From the NCBI GenBank assembly GCA_963849635.1, contig CAWKIA010000009.1, forward strand, positions 21,481 through 85,480: a stretch of 64,000 bases of DNA, written 5' to 3'. The stretch comes from CAVRUD01 sp963849635 (GTDB taxonomy: Bacteria > Chloroflexota > Chloroflexia > Thermomicrobiales > UBA6265). A program made the position numbers and the translations under genes. A model generated the notes under the pieces. That model was not told where the DNA came from and searched no databases. It saw only the letters and a program-made list of their open reading frames with translations. Shown in pieces: positions 46,942-55,732 of this stretch. The first letter of the stretch is position 1, and every line of letters starts with the position of its first letter.

Positions 46942-49326
46942 ATGTCGCGATTGACGCAACTCTTCGCGACGACGGGGATGGCGATTCTGATCGCGACTGC
47001 GGTGGGCATGACGCTCGGGCGATCCTACACTGCCGCGCACGCCGAACTCGCCTCGTCTGATCCGCCGGCCGATGCGCTGCTCGCGACCGGGCCGCAACGG
47101 CTGACCCTGGTGTTCACCGAACCGGTCGCCACCGACGCCCAATCCCCAATCGTTCACCTCGTCGACGACCAAGGGCGCGAACAGACGCTCGAAAACCTGT
47201 CAGTCATCCCGGACCAGGATTCTGACGTCACCGCCGATGTTCCTGACCTCGCTCCGGGGACGTATACGGTTGCCTGGACGGTCCTCTCCGCCACCGACGG
47301 TCACACGCTCAGCGGCAGCTTCGCATTCCGGGTGGGTGGAGGTCGCGCTCCCGGTGTCGCCAGCGTCTCCGACGGAGATCCACGTGTCTGGTCGATCGCC
47401 ACGCGCTGGTTGACCTTTCTTGGGGGGGCGCTGCTGGCAGGAGGGGCCGCCTACGTGCTGCTGGTCGCGCCCAGCGCGCTGACATCGGTGCGGCTCTCTG
47501 GTCTGGTCGCGATCGGTGCGCTCGTCGCCCTGATCGCCACAGCGATCGAACCCGCCCTCTACAGCTGGTTTCCGCCCGAAGATGTGAACGATCCGTCGCT
47601 ACGAACCGCGTTCGATGCCCTGCCAAACGACTGGTGGTATCGTCCCCCGGGGTTGCTGCTGGGCGTGGCGATTGCCACGGTCTGGTGGTGGTCGACGCGC
47701 CGCCGGATCTTCTTCGCCCCGATCGCCGTTGTAGTCCTTGGGATCGCCGGACTCATCTCGCTTCTTGGATTGAGCCTGACTGGACATGGCGCCGGCCGGG
47801 GCTCGTGGCGGTGGCTGGCGGTCGCTTCCGATATCGGGCATCAATCGACCATCGCGGTTTGGGTTGGCGCCCTAGTCGCGCTCGTCGCGGTGGGCTCAGG
47901 GTCCGACGCGCCCTCGGTGCGGCGAATCGGCGGGCGGTCGTTGCTCGGCATCGGCTCCCGGGGAACGCAGGAGCCGATCGACCGGTTCTCGCGGATGGCC
48001 CTGCCGTTGATCGTCGTCGGAGTAGGCACAGGGATTCTGAATACGGGACTTGTCCTGCCATCTCTGGGTCGCTTATTCGACAGCACCTATGGGCGCGTCA
48101 TCTTGGCCAAGGTCGTGGTGCTCCTGCCCGTCCTCGTCCTGGCGACGTTTCATCGATCCCGATTGCGCCGGCACGTTGCCGGACTGGCGCTTGCCCTCCG
48201 CTCCACCTTACGGTTGGAGGCCGGACTTGCGGTTGCGGTGGTCCTGGGTGGGTCGACACTGGCGATGCTGGCGCCGCCACGGGAGGGCGGTTCGGCCCAG
48301 TCTGGTCCACTGGCGGCCACCACCACCATTGATCTGGCCGCACCGATCGATCCTGTCCTCGGCGACATTGGTCCCGCGCTGCATCTCAGGATTGACCCGG
48401 TCGCCCCCGGGGCAAACTCGCTTGAGATCTTTCAGACCGCGCCATCGGCGCCACCTGCGCCCGCCGTGCGCACTCCTTTCACGCCGGGCACCTCAGTGGC
48501 GCTCTCGTTCACCAGCCTCAACCATGCTGTCCCAGCGAATGTGGCTCTCGCCACGACGGATGGCACGGGTGGTTTCCGCGTCGACGGTCTGAATCTCAGC
48601 CTGGATGGTTGGTGGGAAGTCGATGTCGTTGTCCGAGGTACTCAGGCGGCCGAGATCCGGCGGACGTTCATGCTCCTCCTCGGTGATCCCAACGTCTATG
48701 GCACCGACTCCGTACGCCTGCCGGAGACCGACCCGAACGCCGAGAGCGTCTATAACCGGGGATTGGCCGGGATTCAGGGCCTCCACAGCATCCGCTACAC
48801 CCAGCGGTTGAGTGACGGCAACGGCAATGTTGTCCTGGTCGAGATGGCGATCACCGCCGGGAGCGACGGGCAACCGCCGGCGCGATCGCAGTCAACCGGG
48901 CGAATCGGGCTGATCGGTATCGGCGACCGGGAGTGGCTGCGGCGCAGCGATGGGCAGTGGACGGAACGGAAGGCCGGCGCGACTCCCCTGCCGTCGGATG
49001 CCGCACAGACCTACGTCGGGGCAACCGGAATAACACTAGGACCAGTCGAGACCGTCAACGGCGAGGAGGCACAGATCGTAACGTTCTTTGTGCCCGCGAC
49101 GCAGTTCCAGTCGGAGGCATGGTTCGTGTGGTGGGTGGGGGTCGAGAGCGGCCATGTCCTCCGCGAAGCGATGGTCGCCCGGTCCCACTACATGCTGATC
49201 GACTACCGCGACATGAACGTGCCTATCACCATATTGCCTCCGGATCAGGGCACCCCCGCCGCCACGCCAGCAATATCAAACGGCGCAACGCCAGCGGCCG
49301 CTCCAGTTGCAACTCCGGCCGCCTAA
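46942..49326 (+). CDS. CopC-CopD fusion, copper resistance/uptake membrane protein
   Basis: A 794-residue protein. A signal peptide (ATTGMAILIATAVGMTLG) is cleaved before HAELASSDPPADALL, the CopC domain, whose ligand-bearing histidines are the first mature His and the DGHTLSG His. About eight transmembrane helices form the CopD domain (from FLGGALLAGGAAYVLLVAP to AGLAVAVVLGGSTLAML). A further ~300-residue outward domain follows with LDGWWEVDVVVRGTQAAEIR and a YmxH-like lipoprotein-type fold, and ends in an Ala-Thr-Pro-rich tail. The family imports or buffers copper. The extra C-terminal domain is longer than in typical CopCD. Confidence 0.83.
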   Translation: MSRLTQLFATTGMAILIATAVGMTLGRSYTAAHAELASSDPPADALLATGPQRLTLVFTEPVATDAQSPIVHLVDDQGREQTLENLSVIPDQDSDVTADVPDLAPGTYTVAWTVLSATDGHTLSGSFAFRVGGGRAPGVASVSDGDPRVWSIATRWLTFLGGALLAGGAAYVLLVAPSALTSVRLSGLVAIGALVALIATAIEPALYSWFPPEDVNDPSLRTAFDALPNDWWYRPPGLLLGVAIATVWWWSTRRRIFFAPIAVVVLGIAGLISLLGLSLTGHGAGRGSWRWLAVASDIGHQSTIAVWVGALVALVAVGSGSDAPSVRRIGGRSLLGIGSRGTQEPIDRFSRMALPLIVVGVGTGILNTGLVLPSLGRLFDSTYGRVILAKVVVLLPVLVLATFHRSRLRRHVAGLALALRSTLRLEAGLAVAVVLGGSTLAMLAPPREGGSAQSGPLAATTTIDLAAPIDPVLGDIGPALHLRIDPVAPGANSLEIFQTAPSAPPAPAVRTPFTPGTSVALSFTSLNHAVPANVALATTDGTGGFRVDGLNLSLDGWWEVDVVVRGTQAAEIRRTFMLLLGDPNVYGTDSVRLPETDPNAESVYNRGLAGIQGLHSIRYTQRLSDGNGNVVLVEMAITAGSDGQPPARSQSTGRIGLIGIGDREWLRRSDGQWTERKAGATPLPSDAAQTYVGATGITLGPVETVNGEEAQIVTFFVPATQFQSEAWFVWWVGVESGHVLREAMVARSHYMLIDYRDMNVPITILPPDQGTPAATPAISNGATPAAAPVATPAA

Positions 49327-49480
49327 ATGGGCGCCGACACCACGTCTTCGCCACAATCATCTGCTAATAATTCATGAGCTAGACACAGGATGTTCACCGG
49401 GCAAGCGTACGCTTGACCATAGCAAGGATCTCGGAGCGAACCGCTCTGAACGCGACACGATCAGCCGCTAAGGAAACCCG

Positions 49481-51079
49481 ATGAACCGACGCCAGATTCC
49501 AGCACGAGCAGGCATTCGACGCACCTCTATCGCGGTGCTCACGGTGCCCATCCTGGCGTTGTTAATTGTCGCTAGCTCGTTGTTTCCGCGGCAAGCGAGC
49601 GCCCAGGTGCTCGTCACGCCGGAAGAAGGTCGTCGTGTCTACGACACCGCGGGAATCTTCACCTCAACTGAGATGCAGTATCTGGAGGACGCCGCCTCCC
49701 GGGTGACGGCCGCTGGTGCGCCAACGATCGTCTATATCCGGGCCGCGGACCGCGACGAGGATGAAACGGAGCAAGACGCCGCCGACCTGATGGAGGCGTG
49801 GAGCGTGGAGTCCTCTCCCGGCGCCAAGGACGGCCTCGTCCTCTTCTTCAACACCGATCCGGATAACCTGGGCCATGGGCAGTTCGCCTTGTTCGCCGGC
49901 GAGCTCCACTTCGACGGCGGAAACCTGCCAGAACGCGAGTTGGAACGGATCATCTCCGACGTCATGACTGAGCCAATTCGGGACGACATGGCCGCCGTTG
50001 GGCTGGCGGCTGGGCTTGACGCGGCCGCAAACAGCCTCCAGTTCGGGCCGCCTCCGCCTCCCGAACCGAGCGAGTTCGAGGAGGCCTCCAACACGCTGGC
50101 GGGCTGGCCGGTCGGCATCGCCGCCGCGGTCGTCACGGTGTTGACCTCGGTCTGGGCCTGGCGAGGTTGGCAGGCCCGGCCCGGCGCGTCGGTTCAGCCA
50201 GGTCCGACTACGACGAACTTGCCGGACCGACTCACTCCGGCCGTGGCCGGGGCGCTGGTCACGGGATCGATCTCCAGCGCGCAGGCCCAGGCCACCATGC
50301 TGGATCTGGCGGCACGCGGCGCGATCTCGTTCGAGCCGGCCGAGCGCGGCGCCAGGAAGAACCAGAAGCTCCAAATCCTGCTGGTCGATGACAGCCTGCT
50401 TCGCTCCGACTATGAGCGCGAGATCTGGAACTCGCTCGAATCCGTGGCCGCGCCGGGCGGGGTGATCTCCGCCAAAGACATGCCGAAACTGCAAGGCAGG
50501 TGGAAGACGGCGAATGCCGTGCTACGCCACGATCTCGAGTCCCGGGGATGGTGGGATCCTGACGCTGGCAAGCGGCGCATGCCGTACTACCTCGGCGGCG
50601 CCGGGTTGGCGGTGGCCACGGTGGCCGCGCTCGTCGTGACGATCGCCGGGGAGCAGCCCTTCGGCGCGATCGGTGTGGCATTGCTCGGGTTTGCGGCCCT
50701 GGTTGCCTTCATGACCGGCGCGTCCCTGCCGGCCGCAACCGAGAGCGGCGCGGCGGCCGCGGCCCCATGGCTGGGCCTCAAAGCTGGCCTGAGCGAAGCG
50801 CGAAAGTCGACCCACCACGTCGACTACGATGTGCTGCTGCCCTACATCATGGGGATGAACCAGTTCGGCGCTCTGCAAAAGAAGCTCAAAGCGGCCAGCG
50901 CCGACGGCTTCGTCCCGCTCGCTTTCCGCCACAGCCTGCAGAGCGACGCCTGGACCGGTGGCTTCTACCCGTACTTCGTCTTCCTGACCGTATCCTCCAG
51001 CCCATCGAGCGCTGGAGGTGCTGGGGCTTCAGCGGGGGGCGCGGCTGCGGGCGGCGGTGGCGCGAGCGGGAGTGCGTAG
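49481..51079 (+). CDS. TPM-domain (DUF2207-like) membrane protein
   Basis: A 532-residue protein. It has a signal peptide (SIAVLTVPILALLIVASSLF) and an outward TPM/TLP18.3 domain at ~45-190 (RVYDTAGIFTSTEMQYLEDA, GLVLFFNTDPDNLGHGQ). A transmembrane helix follows (WPVGIAAAVVTVLTSVWAW). The cytoplasmic region (ATMLDLAARGAISFEPAE) resembles DUF2207. Two more helices (LGGAGLAVATVAALVVTIAG and the next) precede a Gly/Ser/Ala-rich tail typical of DUF2207 proteins. Function unknown; TPM domains appear in membrane-protein turnover and photosystem repair. Independent from copCD (154 bp away). Confidence 0.78.
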   Translation: MNRRQIPARAGIRRTSIAVLTVPILALLIVASSLFPRQASAQVLVTPEEGRRVYDTAGIFTSTEMQYLEDAASRVTAAGAPTIVYIRAADRDEDETEQDAADLMEAWSVESSPGAKDGLVLFFNTDPDNLGHGQFALFAGELHFDGGNLPERELERIISDVMTEPIRDDMAAVGLAAGLDAAANSLQFGPPPPPEPSEFEEASNTLAGWPVGIAAAVVTVLTSVWAWRGWQARPGASVQPGPTTTNLPDRLTPAVAGALVTGSISSAQAQATMLDLAARGAISFEPAERGARKNQKLQILLVDDSLLRSDYEREIWNSLESVAAPGGVISAKDMPKLQGRWKTANAVLRHDLESRGWWDPDAGKRRMPYYLGGAGLAVATVAALVVTIAGEQPFGAIGVALLGFAALVAFMTGASLPAATESGAAAAAPWLGLKAGLSEARKSTHHVDYDVLLPYIMGMNQFGALQKKLKAASADGFVPLAFRHSLQSDAWTGGFYPYFVFLTVSSSPSSAGGAGASAGGAAAGGGGASGSA

Positions 51080-51234
51080 GGCATTTGTTAGGATGGGCGG
51101 TCACGACTGAGGATTGTCCACGCCCGGTTGAGCGGCCAGGTGCTGACGAACCCGTGCGCGCTGGAACCGTACGAAGTCCCGTGCCAATGCGGACTGGGCC
51201 GGGGCCGGGCGACGTGCGTCCAGCGAATGCGATC

Positions 51235-51291
51235 AACCCCGAGAGGGGTTTTCAGCTAGGTTGAGTCATCCGAGGTTTCAACCCCGGGTTT
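51235..51291. repeat. Dispersed GTTGAAAC repeat, copy 2
   Basis: AACCCC-GAGA-GGGGTT (51235-51250) and GAGGTTTCAACCCCGGG (51272-51288) resemble the hairpins near 18.7 and 60.2 kb. It occupies the gap between the convergent TPM and recG genes and may serve as a terminator for both. Confidence 0.5.
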
Positions 51292-51293
51292 CC

Positions 51294-53799
51294 TTACACC
51301 GGAATATCCGGAGACGCCTTTTCCCAGAAGAGTTTGAACCGGTTCTTCAGGGCCAGGTTTTCGGGGAAGGCAAGGTCAGGGTCGGTGGCCAGGATCGCCT
51401 CGGCGGCCTGGCGGGCCTCGTGCAGGAGGCGAGTGTCGAAGGCGCCGTCGATCCAGGCCATCTCCGGCAGACCGCTCTGGCGCGTGCCGATGAAGTCCCC
51501 CGGGCCGCGCAGCTCCAGGTCCTTCTCCGCCAGCAGAAAGCCATCGCCGGTCTCGACCATCGCCTGGAGGCGCTCTTCGCCGATCGGGGACGACTCATCC
51601 GCGAGCAGTAGGCAGTACGACTTATCGCCGCCGCGGCCGACCCGACCGCGGAACTGGTGCAACTGCGCCAGCCCGAACCGGTCCGCTCCCTCGACCACCA
51701 TCACGGTCGCATTGGGGACGTCGATGCCGACTTCGATCACCGAGGTCGCGACCAGGATGTCGAACTCCCGGTCCCGGAAGGCGGTCATGGCGGCGTCTTT
51801 GTCCCGCCCGTTGAGGCGTCCGTGGATCAGCCCGACCCGCAGATTGGGGAAGACTTCGTGCTTGCAAGCGTTCCGCCTCGGCCACGGCGGCTTTGGCCTC
51901 GATCGCTTCCGATTCCTCGACCAGCGGGCAGATGACGAAGACCTGATGGCCAGCGGCGACCTGCTCCCGCACGAGGTCGTACGCCTCCTCGCGGTCAAAG
52001 CCGACGTAGCGACGGGTATCGATCGGCACGCGCCCTGGAGGCAATTCGCCGATGACAGAGACGTCAAGATCGCCGTTGATGACCATGTTGAGCGTGCGCG
52101 GAATCGGCGTGGCCGACATCGAGAGGGTGTGCGGCTGGGCGACCTCGCCCTTCGCCGGCAGGATTGCACGCTGGCGCACGCCGAAGCGGTGTTGCTCGTC
52201 GACGACGGACAGGCCCACCCGGGCGAACGCGACCGTGTCCTGAATCAGGGCGTGGGTGCCGACAAGCACATCGATCTCACCGTTGGCCACTCCACTGAGC
52301 GTTTTCCGCCGCTCGGCCGTCTTCGTGCTGCCGGTCAGCAGGGCCACTTCCGGGCGGTCTTCGGCGGGGAGATGAGCGTAGAGGCCACGGAAGTTGTGAA
52401 AATGCTGCTCGGCCAGGATCTCGGTCGGGGCCATGATCGCCGCCTGGGTGTCGTTTGCCACGGCGACTAACGCGGCTGCCGCGGCCACGACCGTCTTGCC
52501 CGAACCGACATCGCCCTGGATAAGTCTGGTCATCGGCTGCGCCTGGGCGAGATCAATCAATACCTCACCCAGGGCCTCGTCCTGCGCGCCGGTCAGCCGA
52601 AACGGCAAACCGGAACGGAAGCGGTCCAGCAAATCTAGATCGACCGTCATCGGGATGGCATCGGCCGACTTGCGGGTCTGCCTGGAGAGCACGTGGCCGA
52701 TCTGCAACGAGAGCAGGTCGCCAAAGGCAAGCCGGGACTGGGCTCGTTCCAGTTCACTGTACGAGTCGGGATAGTGGACCTGATTGTAGGCGGTGGCCAA
52801 GTCCATCTTGTTGAACCGGTCGCGCACCCATTGCGGCAAGAAATCCTCGATGCGGTCCTGGGTGGCGTCGAGGGCCGCCCGGGTCAGGCGGCGCAGGGTC
52901 TTTTGGCCGAGATCCTTGGTGAGGGGGTAGACCGGGATCAGGCGGCCGGTGGAGAGACCAGCGGAGCCGGCCCGCTCCCACTCTGGATTGGTAAAGCTCA
53001 TCGGGCCGTACTCGCCCTGGACCTGCCCCGCGATCACGATCTCGTCGCCAACGGCGAGTTCCCGGGCGAGGTAGGTGCTGAACCAGGTGACACGAATCCA
53101 GCCTGAGCCATCGGCCAGCTTGGCCTGCACCCGGGGCGGACCACTGCCGCGAATCTCCTTGATCTCGATGATCTCGCCGCGGACGGTGACATCCGACCCC
53201 GACAGCACCCGAAAGACGGAGGTGATCGGCACCGTCTGGGAATAGTCGATGTACCGGCTGGGGGCGAGATCGAGAAGATCGACGACCTTCTGGATCTTGG
53301 CCTTGTGGCCCGCGAGTGTCTTGGCGATCTTGGGGCCGACCTTGGGCAGGTCGGTCACCGGCGCCTCGGGCGAGAGTGCCAGAATTCTGGGAGGCGCCGC
53401 CGGGCGCGCGGGCTTCTCCACAACTTTGGCGCGACCGGGCGCGACCGCCGCGCTCATCTTCCCCATCTCGGGTACTGGCGCATCGGGCGCGATGAGCAGG
53501 GGGCGTAGGGCCTTCAAGCCGTTGGCGATCTGGGTGAGTTCTTCGCGGTGCTGGTCAGTTGGCAACAGCCGAAAACGGTCGAGCCGCTCGGCCAGCGACT
53601 TCAGCTCGACCGACGCCTGCTCGGTGGCGGCGTGGGCTTGAAGGAGTTCGACCGCCCGGCGCGCCTGAGGAATGAGGCGTCGATCCCGCCCACCGCTCCG
53701 CCACTCCTGGCGGAGCAAGTCCAGCGCGTTGTCAAGAGGTTCACTCGGCCGGGCGGAGGCGCCGGCCGGATACGCAGGTTGTCTGCGGTAGGTGCTCAC
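51294..53799 (-). CDS. recG: ATP-dependent DNA helicase RecG, one frameshift
   Basis: Branch-migration helicase that remodels stalled forks. An N-terminal helical extension of ~150 residues precedes the wedge/OB domain (LPKVGPKIAKTLAGHKAKI, RGEIIEIKEIRGSGPP). Helicase motifs: RLIQGDVGSGKTVVAAAA (I), AIMAPTEILAEQHF (Ia), VVDEQHRFGVRQR (II), MSATPIPRTL (III), LVATSVIEVGIDVPNA (V), QFRGRVGRG (VI). The frame changes near 51868-51872 between AEAERL and KHEVFPNLRVGLIHG; one surplus base explains it. Corrected length is about 834 residues. It is the last gene of the fakA-fakB-fakB-recG run. Confidence 0.92.
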
Positions 53800-53885
53800 G
53801 TTTGGTCGGTCCGGAGGGGGCCGCCATCGCGGCGGCAGAGTCGGGGCAACATGCCCAATTGTACCCCGTACCTGCCCTCCACCCC

Positions 53886-54743
53886 TTACTTTTTCCGGCG
53901 GACAGGCACGGCACCGAGGGCGCCCGGTCCGGCGTAGGTGGTTACGACCGAGCCCAGTTCGCCGATCAGGATCTCATCAAGCGGCACCAGGTCGGAGAGG
54001 CGCTCGGCCATGACCCTGGCGTCCGGCTCGTTGCCGACGTGATAGACCGCCAGCGCCTCTAACGGTCCCTGCTCCCGGATCAGCTCGATCATCCGGTCCA
54101 TCGCCTTGCGCCAGGTGCGCACCCGCTCCAGGGGCGTGACCTGACCATCACGAACCGTCAGCACCGGCTTGAGGCTCAGAACCGACCCAACCAGCGCCTG
54201 AGCCTTGCCGATCCTTCCCCCGCGGCGCAGGAATTCCAACGTTTCCAGGACAACGAAGATCTGGGAACGAGCGATGGCATCAACGGCCGCGGACTCGACG
54301 GCATCCAGACCGTCGCCGTCTGCGGCAGCCCGGGCCGCCGCCAGGGCACCGAGCCCTAGATGGATCGACACGGTGCGACTATCGAGAATCCGCACCCGGG
54401 AAGGATCGACCGAATCTGCGGCCAGACGGGCGGCGTTGGACGTCCCCGAGAGCTCAGCGGCGATGGTCATGCACAGGACATCATGACCACGTTCGACCTC
54501 CGCGGCGAAGACCTCAGCGAAGGCGGTGATCGGCGGTTGTGAGGTTGTCGGGGTCGTCGATGACGCTTTGAGTCTGGTCAGGAACTGCGACGGTGTCATG
54601 TCGACACCGTCCGTAAAGGACTGGTCGCCGAACGTGACCGTCAGCGGCACGGTGACGATACTGTGCCGGGACTTCATCTGATCCGGTAGATCGCTGGTCG
54701 AGTCGACGACGACCGTGACTGGACGACCCTCTCCTGTTGCCAT
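53886..54743 (-). CDS. DegV/FakB fatty-acid-binding protein (paralogue 1)
   Basis: A 285-residue DegV-fold protein. It opens with VTVVVDSTSDLPDQM, has FTDGVDMTPSQFLTRLKAS and TTSQPPITAFAEVF, then the fatty-acid pocket segment SAELSGTSNAARLAAD, and LEFLRRGGRIGKAQALVGSV with the conserved Arg. FakB proteins carry a fatty acid for phosphorylation by FakA, feeding phospholipid synthesis. It lies 45 bp downstream of a second degV gene and upstream of recG. The pair probably binds different acyl chains, as FakB1 and FakB2 do in Firmicutes. Confidence 0.87.
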   Translation of the reverse strand: MATGEGRPVTVVVDSTSDLPDQMKSRHSIVTVPLTVTFGDQSFTDGVDMTPSQFLTRLKASSTTPTTSQPPITAFAEVFAAEVERGHDVLCMTIAAELSGTSNAARLAADSVDPSRVRILDSRTVSIHLGLGALAAARAAADGDGLDAVESAAVDAIARSQIFVVLETLEFLRRGGRIGKAQALVGSVLSLKPVLTVRDGQVTPLERVRTWRKAMDRMIELIREQGPLEALAVYHVGNEPDARVMAERLSDLVPLDEILIGELGSVVTTYAGPGALGAVPVRRKK

Positions 54744-54788
54744 GATCGGCGCCTCCAGCGCGTTCCCGCTCGTGACGCGGGCAAATCC

Positions 54789-55631
54789 CTACCGGTCGGC
54801 GCGGACCGCCACACCCATGGCGCCGGGTCCGAGATGAGTGAGCAGAACGCAACCGAACTGGGTAATGGTGACGTCGGTGTCCGGAGTCTGCGGTTGCAAG
54901 CGGGTCGCCAGCGCCTGGGCTCCCTCAAGATCGCCGCTGTGCATCACGCCGACTCTGGTGACATGCTCGATGTGCTGCACGAATTCGAGCAACCCATTCA
55001 TCGCCCGCGACCGCGTCCGCGTCCGCTCGTGGGGCACGATCAGGCCCTCATCCATCCGCAGGATCGGCTTCAGGCTCAAAACGGACCCGAGCAGAGCCTG
55101 CGCTTTGCCGACCCGGCCGCCTCGCTGGAGGTATTCCAGCGTCTCGGGAAAGAAGACCGCCTCATACGAGCCAGTATCGGCCCGCAGCCGCTCCGCGATC
55201 TTCGCGGCCGGTAGTCCGCTCTGGGCGAGTTCGGCCGCCAGAATAGCTTGAAAGCCAAGGGCGAGGGACGAGCTGAGCGAGTCGACCGCGTAGACCGGGA
55301 TCGTCTCCGCAACCGCCGCCGCGGCGACTTCCGCCGACCCCATCGTGCCACTCAGACGGTTGGAGATGTGGATCGAGACGATCTCGTCGTGAGATTCCGC
55401 CAGCGATCGATAGACCTCCTCAAACCGGGTCGCCGAAGGGTGCGCGGTGGTCGGCAGTGTGGGCGAAGATTGCAGCAACTCGAGGAAACGATCGGAGCTG
55501 AGATCGACGCCTTCGTCGTACGACGTGTCGCCGAAGACGACGCTGAGGGGCACGACAGTGATGTGATGCTGGGCAAGGAGCGCCACCGGAAGATCGGCGG
55601 TGCTGTCCGTCACGATCGCGACTTGCCCCAT
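54789..55631 (-). CDS. DegV/FakB fatty-acid-binding protein (paralogue 2)
   Basis: A 280-residue DegV-fold protein related to its downstream neighbour. Seen: VAIVTDSTADLPVALL, YDEGVDLSSDRFLELLQSS, PTTAHPSATRFEEVY, SNRLSGTMGSAEVAAA and LEYLQRGGRVGKAQALLGSV. The ATG at 55631 has GGGAGGAC seven bases upstream; the longer frame to 55727 lacks family sequence. Presents a fatty acid to the FakA-type kinase encoded 101 bp upstream. Confidence 0.88.
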   Translation of the reverse strand: MGQVAIVTDSTADLPVALLAQHHITVVPLSVVFGDTSYDEGVDLSSDRFLELLQSSPTLPTTAHPSATRFEEVYRSLAESHDEIVSIHISNRLSGTMGSAEVAAAAVAETIPVYAVDSLSSSLALGFQAILAAELAQSGLPAAKIAERLRADTGSYEAVFFPETLEYLQRGGRVGKAQALLGSVLSLKPILRMDEGLIVPHERTRTRSRAMNGLLEFVQHIEHVTRVGVMHSGDLEGAQALATRLQPQTPDTDVTITQFGCVLLTHLGPGAMGVAVRADR

Positions 55632-55732
55632 CTTCCGTCCTCCCGCGCCCCCACCGATCGATTCCCGGGCCGCGACGCCAATGTTAGCCGCTGAAGCACG
55701 CACCTGACCCAGCGATGCCCAGCCCAACCCGC

